A stretch of DNA of 14,634 nucleotides from CAZOSF01 sp964582415 (lineage in GTDB: Bacteria > Bacteroidota > Bacteroidia > Flavobacteriales > Flavobacteriaceae), in the NCBI GenBank assembly GCA_964582415.1, contig CAZOSF010000060.1, forward strand, positions 1 to 14,634. The letters run 5' to 3'. Position 1 is the first letter of the stretch. Each line of letters begins with the position of its first letter. The notes beneath the pieces are model-generated. The model made no database searches, was not told where the DNA came from, and worked only from the letters and a program-made list of their open reading frames with translations. A program made the translations under genes and the position numbers. Of this stretch, positions 7,643 to 13,954 are shown piece by piece.

Positions 7643-7993
7643 ATGTTGATACATGTTGTAAAATCGAAAATTCACCGCGTTAAGGTAACAGGAGCCGACT
7701 TAAATTACATCGGCAGCATAACAATTGACGAAGATTTGATGGACGCCGCCAATATTGTGGAAGGTGAGAAAATCCAAATTGTCAATAACAATAACGGGGA
7801 ACGCTTTGAGACCTATGTTATTCCTGGTCCCAGAAATACCGGGGAAATCACTTTAAATGGAGCCGCCGCGCGCAAAGTAGCTCCGGGGGATATTTTAATC
7901 CTTATTTCCTATGCCTTGATGTCGATGGAAGAGGCACGGAAATTCAAGCCCGCACTGGTTTTCCCAAATGAAGAAAACAACCTCTTGAGGTAA
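7643..7993 (+). CDS. panD: Aspartate 1-decarboxylase precursor
   Basis: PanD decarboxylates L-aspartate to beta-alanine, the second substrate of PanC. It is made as an inactive chain that cuts itself to produce a pyruvoyl cofactor. Seen: 116 residues (family usually 115-140), Lys9 in VVKSKIHRVKVTGADL, Tyr22, the self-cleavage site Gly24-Ser25 in NYIGSITID (Ser25 becomes the pyruvoyl group), GERFETYVIPG with the catalytic Tyr, and the closing GAAARKVAPGDILILISYALM. All key residues are present. It follows panC by 12 nt and is followed 1 nt later by the membrane-protein gene. Confidence 0.97.
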   Translation: MLIHVVKSKIHRVKVTGADLNYIGSITIDEDLMDAANIVEGEKIQIVNNNNGERFETYVIPGPRNTGEITLNGAAARKVAPGDILILISYALMSMEEARKFKPALVFPNEENNLLR

Positions 7994-7994
7994 T

Positions 7995-8963
7995 TTGAAT
8001 AAGCAACTTTCCAGAATCCTTCAAATTATAGTCCCGCTTGCTATCGGGGTATTACTCATTTGGTATTTCTACTCGAAATTCACTCCCGATCAGTGGACGG
8101 AGCTAAAATTCCACTTCACACATGCCCACTATGGTTATGTGGTGGTCGCTGTTCTGATGAGTGCCTTGAGCCATGTCATACGTGCCCACCGTTGGCGTTT
8201 AATGCTTCGCCCTATGGGTTTTCAGCCAAGATTATTGAATAGTTTTCTCGCCGTTTCGGTGGCCTATTTGGCCAATTTGTTCATTCCAAAAAGCGGAGAG
8301 TTTAGCCGGGCGATCATATTGGACAAATACGAAAAAGTTCCCTTTGAAAAGGGTTTCGGTACTGTAATCACTGAACGAATCGTAGACCTCATCTTCCTGT
8401 TTGCCTTTACAGGGTTGGCCCTGGCCCTACAGTATCAAGAACTATTCGAATATATCAATGGGATATTCCCAATGACCAAGCTCCTTTGGGCTTCTCTTTT
8501 TGGAGTGCTGCTATTGGTGTTATTTATTTTGTTTCTGAAATATTCCCGAGGAAATTTCTCCAAAAAGATCAAAGGATTTCTTCTTGGCCTCAAAGAAGGC
8601 GTACTTAGTATCTTGATCATGAAACAAAAGGGGGCATTCGTCCTTTTAAGTTTTGCCATTTGGCTCCTTTATTTCCTTTCCTTTTACACCGCCACCCAGG
8701 CGCTACCGCAAACTGCCGAGATTGGATTTGGCACCTTGGTGATCACCTTCGTTGTGGGCAGCTTCACCTTTGCTTTCACCAACAGCGGTGTGGGCTATTA
8801 TCCATTAGCCATCGCTGGCATTCTCTTTATCTTCGGAATTGCCCAAACTGTTGGAACAGCTTTGGGATGGATCGTTTGGACTTCCAATATCTTGTATATC
8901 ATCCTCTTTGGAGTGCTTTCCCTAATGTTACTCCCCCTATTGAATAAGGATTCGAAGAGTTGA
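7995..8963 (+). CDS. LPG_synthase_TM / UPF0104 family membrane protein (TTG start)
   Basis: A 322-residue polytopic inner-membrane protein of the LPG_synthase_TM (formerly UPF0104) family, related to the flippase half of lysylphosphatidylglycerol synthases. It lacks the soluble aminoacyl-transferase domain, so it is not a complete MprF. Seen: about 7-8 hydrophobic segments (for example near residues 8-26, 46-62, 126-146, 163-181, 213-235, 240-262, 268-290 and 294-316) and the family motifs RAHRWRLML (63-71), IPKSGEFSRAI (97-107) and ERIVDLI (126-132). The start is TTG at 7995. A stop codon (TGA, 7986-7988) lies in frame just upstream and the first ATG would remove the first membrane segment, so TTG is the only sensible choice. 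It starts 1 nt after the panD stop, implying coupled translation. The substrate is unknown; lipid or polyprenyl translocation is an inference from the family. Confidence 0.9.
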   Translation: MNKQLSRILQIIVPLAIGVLLIWYFYSKFTPDQWTELKFHFTHAHYGYVVVAVLMSALSHVIRAHRWRLMLRPMGFQPRLLNSFLAVSVAYLANLFIPKSGEFSRAIILDKYEKVPFEKGFGTVITERIVDLIFLFAFTGLALALQYQELFEYINGIFPMTKLLWASLFGVLLLVLFILFLKYSRGNFSKKIKGFLLGLKEGVLSILIMKQKGAFVLLSFAIWLLYFLSFYTATQALPQTAEIGFGTLVITFVVGSFTFAFTNSGVGYYPLAIAGILFIFGIAQTVGTALGWIVWTSNILYIILFGVLSLMLLPLLNKDSKS

Positions 8964-8994
8964 TCTGAAAGGCGTTCCAGTCTTTAAAAAATTG

Positions 8995-9002
8995 TATCTT
9001 TC
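8995..9002 (+). promoter_or_regulatory. Possible -7 promoter box for the esterase-like gene
   Basis: TATCTTTC matches TAnnTTTG at 7 of 8 positions and lies 20 nt before the ATG at 9023. No clear -33 element is visible. This is weak evidence for independent transcription of the esterase-like gene and radA. Confidence 0.25.
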
Positions 9003-9022
9003 CTACCCTAAATACCAGATTC

Positions 9023-10177
9023 ATGAAACGATTCCTTGTCCTAGTTTTTGGAGTATTATTGTCCCTACATGCCATGGGGCAGTCGAAAATAATCTATGAA
9101 GAGTTTTCTTCCGAGCGTTTGGGAGAATCCAGAAAACTGAAGATCCAGCTTCCCAGGGATTACGAAACCAACACTGAAAAAGCCTATCCTATTGTGATTG
9201 TTTTGGATGCCAACTACCTCTTTGAACCTGTAGCGGGGAATGTGGATTATTTCAGCTATTGGGAAGATATGCCCGAAGCCATTGTGGTTGGAATTATGCA
9301 AGGCGACAAACGCTATGACGACTGCAGCTATGACGACACCAGTTTTATGCCAGCGGAAAAAGGTGCCGAGTTTTTTGAATTCGTTGGTTTGGAATTGATT
9401 CCCTTTATCGACAATAACTTTCGAACGGCTAAGTTCACCATTGCCGTTGGCCATGACTTTACGGCAAGCTACATCAATTACTATTTGTTTAAAGACCCGC
9501 CCATGTTCAATGGATATATTTCATTGAGCCCGGATCTGGCACCTATGCTTGACGAACGGCTGCCGGAACGCATACCTGCGATACAATCCAAAATATTTTA
9601 CTATTTGGCTACCGGAACCGACGATATCAAAAACCTACGGGATATTTCGGAAGATCTAAACCAAAAACTTTCCCCCTTGAAAAGTGATAATTTTGCCTAT
9701 TATTACGACAACTTCGAGGGTGCGACCCATTACTCTTTAGTGGCTCGTGCGATTCCATCGGCCCTAGAAAAAATCTTTTCTGTATATCGTCCTATTTCCA
9801 AGGAGGAATTCAACGAGAAAATCATGAAATTGGAGACCCCTATTCATGAATACCTGCTACAGAAATATGGTACTATAAAGGAACTTTTCGGATTGGAAAA
9901 CCCGATTCGAATCAACGATTACATCGCCTGTGCTACCGCTTGTGAAAAGAAAAAGCAATGGGAGTCGCTTCAAGAAATCGCCAAACTAGCTTCCAAACAA
10001 TATCCAGACAAAGTATTGGGTGATTACTATATGGCGCGTTCATATGAAGAAATGGGTGAACCCAAAAAAGCCATGCGCACCTACCAAGCCGCCTTTAATA
10101 AGGAGGAAGTTGATTTTATTACTGTCGATTTAATGTTAGACAAAGCAGACAAGATTAAAGAAGACTTCGGATACTAA
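9023..10177 (+). CDS. Secreted esterase-family alpha/beta-hydrolase-like protein with Asp in place of the nucleophile Ser, plus C-terminal TPR-like repeat
   Basis: A 384-residue protein of the esterase D/Fes-like alpha/beta hydrolase family. Seen: a signal peptide (about 1-19, cut before QSKII), a strand with RKLKIQLPRDYETNTEKAYPIVIVLDANYLF (37-67) typical of the family, an oxyanion-region AIVVGI (86-91), the nucleophile elbow at 139-149 reading TIAVGHDFTAS, a likely acid in TGTDD (197-201), a likely catalytic His236 in GATHYSL, and a C-terminal helical part (about 295-384) containing a TPR-like repeat (DYYMARSYEEMGEPKKAMRTYQAAF). The usual GxSxG elbow is G-H-D-F-T, with Asp145 where Ser is expected (codon GAC, 9455-9457). 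The protein is therefore either inactive or uses Asp, as haloalkane dehalogenases and epoxide hydrolases do. Its stop overlaps the radA start by 1 nt. Confidence 0.8.
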   Translation: MKRFLVLVFGVLLSLHAMGQSKIIYEEFSSERLGESRKLKIQLPRDYETNTEKAYPIVIVLDANYLFEPVAGNVDYFSYWEDMPEAIVVGIMQGDKRYDDCSYDDTSFMPAEKGAEFFEFVGLELIPFIDNNFRTAKFTIAVGHDFTASYINYYLFKDPPMFNGYISLSPDLAPMLDERLPERIPAIQSKIFYYLATGTDDIKNLRDISEDLNQKLSPLKSDNFAYYYDNFEGATHYSLVARAIPSALEKIFSVYRPISKEEFNEKIMKLETPIHEYLLQKYGTIKELFGLENPIRINDYIACATACEKKKQWESLQEIAKLASKQYPDKVLGDYYMARSYEEMGEPKKAMRTYQAAFNKEEVDFITVDLMLDKADKIKEDFGY

Positions 10178-11015
10178 TGGCCAAGGTTAAAACAGCCTAT
10201 TTTTGTCAGAATTGTGGTGCCCAATTTGCCAAATGGCAAGGGCAATGCACTTCTTGTAAGGAATGGAATACCATTGTGGAAGAGGTCATTCAAAAGGAGC
10301 CATCCACAGGCTGGAAAACAGAATCGACTTCTGCCAAACGAGCTGCCAAACCACTACGTATCTCCGAAATTTCTGCCGCGGAAGAAGCCCGAATGGACAC
10401 CAAAAACCACGAGCTAAACCGTGTGCTGGGGGGTGGTCTGGTCCCTGGATCACTCACACTTCTAGGAGGAGAACCTGGGATTGGTAAAAGTACACTAATG
10501 CTTCAAGTGGCGTTGCAGCTTCCTTATAAAACCCTTTATGTTTCAGGAGAAGAGAGCGCCCAACAAATCAAGATGCGGGCAGAACGTATTGTTCCGGATG
10601 CAAAAAATTGTTTTATACTCACCGAAACCAAAACCCAAAGCATTTTCAGAAATATCGCAGCGCTAGAACCTGATATTGTAGTAATCGATTCCATTCAGAC
10701 CCTACAAACCGATGTGATCGAAAGTACGGCGGGCAGTATTTCTCAGATTCGGGAGTGTACTTCCGAACTCATCAAATTTGCTAAAGAAACGGCTACCCCG
10801 GTAATCCTCATCGGCCACATTACGAAGGATGGTAATATCGCGGGACCCAAGATACTGGAACATATGGTGGATACCGTTCTTCAATTTGAAGGAGATCGCA
10901 ACCATGTTTATCGAATTCTTAGAGCGCATAAAAACCGATTTGGAAGCACGAATGAATTGGGCATATATGAAATGCAGGGCAATGGGTTACGGGAGGTCAA
11001 CAATCCTTCGGAAAT
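10177..11015 (+). CDS. radA: DNA repair protein RadA, 3' part lost in assembly gap
   Basis: RadA (Sms) is a hexameric ATPase that promotes branch migration in recombinational repair. The visible 279 residues of an expected 450-460 contain an N-terminal zinc finger (Cys10, Cys13, Cys24, Cys27), the Walker A motif GGEPGIGKST (97-106), VSGEES (122-127), Walker B DIVVIDSIQ (166-174), IGHITKDGNIAGPKILEHMVD (212-232) and the RadA-specific KNRFG (252-256). The ATG overlaps the stop of the preceding gene (TAATG), suggesting translational coupling. The reading frame is open into the N run at 11016, and the missing part is the C-terminal Lon-protease-like scaffold domain. Nothing after the gap resembles it, so the truncation is an assembly artefact rather than a broken gene. 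Confidence 0.95.
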
Positions 11016-11115
11016 NNNNNNNNNNNNNNNNNNNNNNNNNNNNNNNNNNNNNNNNNNNNNNNNNNNNNNNNNNNNNNNNNNNNNNNNNNNNNNNNNNNNN
11101 NNNNNNNNNNNNNNN
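11016..11115. other. Assembly gap of exactly 100 N
   Basis: The run is 100 undetermined bases, the conventional placeholder for a gap of unknown size. About 170-180 codons of radA (more than 500 bp) are missing, so the true gap must exceed 100 bp. The sequence right of the gap begins inside a tandem repeat, which probably explains why assembly stopped here. Linkage across the gap depends on scaffolding. Confidence 0.97.
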
Positions 11116-11135
11116 AGGCGTTAGGCGTTAGGCGT
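11116..11135. repeat. Tandem heptamer AGGCGTT, about 2.9 copies, at the gap edge
   Basis: AGGCGTT occurs at 11116-11122 and 11123-11129, followed by AGGCGT at 11130-11135. The array touches the Ns, so its real length is unknown and may be much greater. It is downstream of where radA should end and is probably non-coding. Confidence 0.85.
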
Positions 11136-11173
11136 GAAAAGTATCTATTAATTTAATTACCCAAGATTTTGTC

Positions 11174-11194
11174 ATCCTGAACTTGATTCAGGAT
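11174..11194. repeat. Perfect 8 bp inverted repeat (ATCCTGAA / TTCAGGAT)
   Basis: ATCCTGAA (11174-11181) and TTCAGGAT (11187-11194) flank the 5 nt loop CTTGA. The arms are perfect. No T-run follows on the plus strand (CTCTTG follows), so it is not a standard intrinsic terminator. Short palindromes of this general form recur between genes in various bacterial genomes, as I recall, so it is probably a dispersed intergenic repeat. Confidence 0.7.
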
Positions 11195-11224
11195 CTCTTG
11201 AAAGGTTACTTAGGCCTTCATCGG

Positions 11225-11378
11225 AGTACGGTAAGGGTATAGTGGGAGTATGGTGGGGTTATTCTCTAAGTATTCTGCGGGTATTCTCATAGCAAAGCAG
11301 AAGTAAACTTGATATAAACACGACATAAAGTCGACATACAGTCGACATACACACGACATAAAGACAATATACCCCAGA
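11225..11378. repeat. Degenerate 11 bp periodic array, 14 units with a phased TA step
   Basis: The block divides into 14 consecutive 11 bp units. A TA dinucleotide occupies unit positions 3-4 in 13 of 14 units (11227, 11238, 11249, 11260, 11271, 11282, 11304, 11315, 11326, 11337, 11348, 11359, 11370); only unit 7 (11293) has CA instead. Neighbouring units resemble one another, so the array falls into sub-families: units 1-3 like AGTATGGTGGG, units 4-6 like AGTATTCTGCG, units 7-8 transitional, units 9-14 like CATACAGTCGA. The CGACATA core is strongest at 11321-11364. Stops occur in several frames and there is no open frame through it, so it is not coding. It lacks the alternating repeat and spacer layout of a CRISPR. 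Function is unknown; a period near one helical turn would place every TA on one face of the DNA. Confidence 0.8.
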
Positions 11379-11380
11379 CG

Positions 11381-11452
11381 CTACCGCCCGATTGCATCTC
11401 GTGGGAGTTGGAAGTTGCTAAATAATAGCCACGCGATGCAATCGCGCGGCAG
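11381..11452. repeat. 72 nt REP-like inverted repeat (24 bp arms, 24 nt loop)
   Basis: The left arm (11381-11404) and right arm (11429-11452) are reverse complements at 21 of 24 positions, around a 24 nt loop (11405-11428). The right arm holds a perfect internal palindrome, CGCGATGCAATCGCG (11432-11446), and the left arm a decayed copy of it. Two REP-like units in opposite orientation are thus placed as a doublet. No T-tract follows on either strand, which argues against a plain terminator. It begins 2 nt after the 11 bp array. Confidence 0.75.
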
Positions 11453-11454
11453 CA

Positions 11455-11500
11455 GGATTCGAACCTAAAGGTTTCGCACGGTAGCTTGGGCCTCTCAGGC
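11455..11500. repeat. Two further small hairpins in the intergenic region
   Basis: CGAACC (11460-11465) pairs with GGTTTCG (11470-11476) around TAAA with one bulged T. GCCT/AGGC around CTC (11490-11500) forms a second small stem. GTAG, a tetranucleotide often placed beside REP hairpins, occurs at 11481-11484 on the plus strand. Together with the 72 nt hairpin this makes a chain of foldable segments upstream of the next gene's 3' end. GGATTCGAACC (11455-11465) is also the complement of a tRNA T-arm core, but no tRNA is present. Confidence 0.45.
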
Positions 11501-11520
11501 TTTACGCTGCGATGAAAATA

Positions 11521-11532
11521 ACCGAAAACGGT
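11521..11532 (-). terminator. Weak possible intrinsic terminator after the 148-residue secreted protein gene
   Basis: On the minus strand ACCG-TTTT-CGGT forms a perfect 4 bp stem with a 4 nt loop, followed by TATTTTC. It sits 8 nt beyond the stop codon at 11541. The stem is short and the U-tract imperfect, so the call is tentative. Confidence 0.3.
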
Positions 11533-11540
11533 ACATACAT

Positions 11541-11987
11541 TTAATCTAGAGGCAAATAATACATTTTTGCCGCTTCTTCGAGCTCATCATCAAAACTGTC
11601 GTCAAACTTAAAACTAGAAAGTCTCCACTGGTCGTTGGGCTTATAAAACTGAAAAGTTAACCGTAAAAATTGTCTGTCGAATTTGATAAAGTAGGCATAA
11701 AGGGCATAAGAATCGCCTATTTGTTTGGTGGTCAACTTTTCAAAACCATGGTATTTGCCAACTAGTTCTTCATCAAATCGTTCAAATTGCGTTCGCACGT
11801 TGTTTACGGCATCTTGAATCCTGGTCGTCCAAGGGTTTGTGGCATACAATTCGTCAATAGCCTTCCCCGGACCCTTTGTTTCATAATTTTTAAAAAAATC
11901 GTTGATGATTTTTTCTGGGGTATCCTGTGCTTGTAGTCCAAAAGTCAAGAACAGTAGTGTGAGCAGCGTTGTTGTTTTAAGGTTCAT
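11541..11987 (-). CDS. Small secreted protein of unknown function
   Basis: 148 residues. Seen: a clear signal peptide (MNLKTTTLLTLLFLTFGLQAQ, cut about residue 19-21) and a mature part of about 128 residues with an N-terminal helix (PEKIINDFFKNYETKGPGKAIDELYATNPW) followed by strand-rich segments (SYALYAYFIKFDRQFLRLTFQFYKPNDQWRLSSFKFDD). That helix-then-curved-sheet order, and the closing 'QWRLSSFKFDD' phrase, suggest an NTF2-like fold, but this is an inference from pattern and I do not recognise the family. It would act in the periplasm or outside the cell. It starts 5 nt after the DUF4328 gene on the same strand, so the two are probably co-transcribed. Confidence 0.75.
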   Translation of the reverse strand: MNLKTTTLLTLLFLTFGLQAQDTPEKIINDFFKNYETKGPGKAIDELYATNPWTTRIQDAVNNVRTQFERFDEELVGKYHGFEKLTTKQIGDSYALYAYFIKFDRQFLRLTFQFYKPNDQWRLSSFKFDDSFDDELEEAAKMYYLPLD

Positions 11988-11992
11988 AAATG

Positions 11993-12826
11993 TTATTTAA
12001 AGTTGATTTTAGTTATTTCCAATTCGGATAGAAGTGCTTCTTTATTTGAATACATCTTAATCATCATCCAAGTGACAATGGCCAAAGGAATTCCAAGTGC
12101 CGAGACGGCCATGTCTGCCCAAGTTGCGTCAATAAAATCGTCAATTGTATCTCCTCTAAAGGCCCTTTTGAGGGCATAGTTGCCGATATAACCCGAAAGT
12201 ATCCATAACGCCCACCAGATTCCGATAATCCCAGGGCTCGTCTTGATATACTCAGGTTTTTCCCACTTGATGAGTGAATCGGTTTTGGTCCACATTTCCT
12301 TCATGATTTGGTAGGGTCTGAAGAGCGAAAGTATCGGTACGAACCAGCTCCCAGCAGCCCAGCCCTCAGAATGGTTAGCACTTGTCCGAATGTTTAGATT
12401 GTAATAAGCCCGTCGAAACCATTGGATAAAGGTCACGACCGAGATGATAAAAACAATTAAATAGAGTAGCGCAACAATCTGTTCCCTACTATCGTTTTGT
12501 TCAAGCACGTCATCCGTAACATACACGCCGAGTTCCAATGATTTCAGAAGATCCAACTGAAGGTACGAGGATACCATGGAAACGATTTCAAAAAAGAGGA
12601 CCATTCCGATAAGTATTTGGGCGTTTCTAGCTCTCTGTTCATTTGGACGAATGGCCTTTATCTTATTCTCTTTTCCCACCACTACACTTGAATCTTGTTC
12701 AAACGTAGTACACTCCCCTTCAAAATCGAGATTCTTTCCCTTTATATTACAGATTTCTGCTTTGCTGGTTATGCCCTTTTTTCTGTTAAGGCACTGCAGG
12801 CATTTCTCAAATTGTTGGTCGGTCAT
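11993..12826 (-). CDS. DUF4328 membrane protein with four-Cys N-terminal domain
   Basis: 277 residues. Seen: an N-terminal soluble segment with Cys9, Cys12, Cys26 and Cys39 (QFEKCLQC, EICNIKG, FEGECTTFEQD), followed by hydrophobic segments at about 71-89, 117-135, 200-217 and 239-258, and the DUF4328 signature WFVPILSLFRPYQIMKEMW (161-179). DUF4328 has no known function. The CxxC plus two Cys layout, in phrases I recall from other Bacteroidetes membrane proteins, could bind zinc, but this is inference. It lies 13 nt after the GNAT gene and 5 nt before the secreted-protein gene, all on the minus strand. Confidence 0.85.
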   Translation of the reverse strand: MTDQQFEKCLQCLNRKKGITSKAEICNIKGKNLDFEGECTTFEQDSSVVVGKENKIKAIRPNEQRARNAQILIGMVLFFEIVSMVSSYLQLDLLKSLELGVYVTDDVLEQNDSREQIVALLYLIVFIISVVTFIQWFRRAYYNLNIRTSANHSEGWAAGSWFVPILSLFRPYQIMKEMWTKTDSLIKWEKPEYIKTSPGIIGIWWALWILSGYIGNYALKRAFRGDTIDDFIDATWADMAVSALGIPLAIVTWMMIKMYSNKEALLSELEITKINFK

Positions 12827-12839
12827 TTTTGTAGATTAT

Positions 12840-13361
12840 TTACTCTATCTGTTGGGTACTATTTTTTTCAATTTTGTAGATAACAGCATACTGTCCTTCA
12901 AATACAGTGTCTCGCTCATATTCCAATCCAATTTTTTTCAATACTTGAATAGAGGCACTATTTTCTTTCATCGCCCTGCCAATAATACGCTTTAGATTGA
13001 GGGTTTCAAAACCATACTCCAAACAAGCAATGGCGCTTTCTGTGGCATATCCTCTATTCCACATTGTTTCAAAGAATCGAAATCCGATATCAGTTTCATT
13101 CTCCACAGGATCGAACTTCAGTCCACACCAACCGATAAATTGATTCGTTTCCTTATGGATTACCGCCCATCTCCCATAGCCGTTTCGCTTATATTCATGA
13201 TAATTCTCAAGAAATAACCGGGCTTCCTCAACACTTTTAAAGGCAGCATCCCCTGTATATTTGATGACATTTGGATTTAGATTGAGGTTGTAGAAATTTT
13301 CTGCATCCTCCACGTTCAATTCTCTCAACAACAATCGATCTGTCTCTAAGATTATCTTCAT
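12840..13361 (-). CDS. GNAT-family N-acetyltransferase, RimJ/RimL type
   Basis: 173 residues, usual length. GNAT enzymes move an acetyl group from acetyl-CoA to an amine. Seen: the RimJ/RimL opening ILETDRLLLRELNVEDAENFY (4-24), RWAVIHKETNQFIGWCGL (64-81), NETDIGFRFFETMWNRGYATES (88-109) with the RGYAT acetyl-CoA pyrophosphate-binding loop, and ENSASIQVLKKIGLEYERD (133-151), the family's C-terminal signature. The fold is clear; the substrate (ribosomal protein, antibiotic or small molecule) cannot be read from it. It is 13 nt upstream of the DUF4328 gene and 35 nt after the next secreted-protein gene. Confidence 0.92.
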   Translation of the reverse strand: MKIILETDRLLLRELNVEDAENFYNLNLNPNVIKYTGDAAFKSVEEARLFLENYHEYKRNGYGRWAVIHKETNQFIGWCGLKFDPVENETDIGFRFFETMWNRGYATESAIACLEYGFETLNLKRIIGRAMKENSASIQVLKKIGLEYERDTVFEGQYAVIYKIEKNSTQQIE

Positions 13362-13396
13362 TTTCGGGATACCTATGGGCTTACTATCAACGATTT

Positions 13397-13888
13397 TTAT
13401 TCCAATATTTTAAAATCACTTAATCCAATTTGATAGATCATATAGGGCCACATTTCCGTTCCAATCGCTCCTCTATATGTGCCAGCATTCGAAGTGTCTT
13501 CAAATTCTCCATTCTCATAAAGTTGTATATCGGAATCGTAAGTTAATGAGTGCATGGTTCTATTTTTCATTATCAGAAGAACTTTCATCTTTTCTTCCCT
13601 TTCTTTTTCCGTTACTCCACTGGTTCCAAGACAAAAATAGAATTCTATTATTCCTTCATCACCACTCGTCTCAAATAAGTGATCGGTTTCCCATGTATCT
13701 ATAATTTCTTGAAAAGGTTCAAATGCTATGATCGAATAGTCAAAATGGGTGGAATCAATTGGATGAAGTTTTATCGTGAATCTGCTACCTATAGGAAATG
13801 CAAAACCATTTTGTGGTTCCGTCGGCAAATCTTGTGCTTTCACCACCAAACCGATCAACAAGAAGCATAAAAAGAGAACTTTATTCAT
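13397..13888 (-). CDS. Small secreted protein of unknown function
   Basis: 163 residues. Seen: a signal peptide (MNKVLFLCFLLIGLVVKAQ, cut about residue 19), then an alternation of short strands, including SRFTIKLHPIDSTHFDYSIIAF and EGIIEFYFCLGTSG, a charged helix EKEREEKMKVLLIMKN, and a closing GTEMWPYMIYQIGLSDFKI. It carries a single Cys in the mature part. I do not recognise a family; a small beta-rich periplasmic protein is the most that can be said. It lies 66 nt after the OmpA-like gene on the same strand, without a recognisable promoter between them, and 35 nt before the GNAT gene, so the accessory genes may be read together. Confidence 0.72.
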   Translation of the reverse strand: MNKVLFLCFLLIGLVVKAQDLPTEPQNGFAFPIGSRFTIKLHPIDSTHFDYSIIAFEPFQEIIDTWETDHLFETSGDEGIIEFYFCLGTSGVTEKEREEKMKVLLIMKNRTMHSLTYDSDIQLYENGEFEDTSNAGTYRGAIGTEMWPYMIYQIGLSDFKILE

Positions 13889-13954
13889 TAAATAGTCTAT
13901 TAATAAATTTGGGGCAACTTCCTTTTATCCCAATCTTTCATTGTTAATTGCTAA

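Noticed and set aside
9065..9454. Minus-strand open frame of 129 residues
   Set aside because: It is antisense to the esterase-like gene, which has a signal peptide, family motifs and a coupled neighbour.
10177..11015. radA as a genuine truncated pseudogene
   Set aside because: All motifs are intact and the frame is open up to the first N, so the loss is due to the assembly gap.
11116..11135. Integron attC site (GTTAGGC matches the GTTRRRY core)
   Set aside because: The match is a by-product of a tandem heptamer. There is no matching inverse core at attC spacing, no attC-like fold and no integron integrase in the window.
11225..11378. CRISPR array or protein-coding repeat
   Set aside because: The 11 bp units are contiguous, with no unique spacers and no Cas genes nearby. 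An 11 bp period shifts frame at each unit and stops occur, so no open frame passes through.
11400..11500. tRNA gene on the minus strand
   Set aside because: Only the T-loop core is recognisable. No acceptor, D or anticodon arm can be placed around it.
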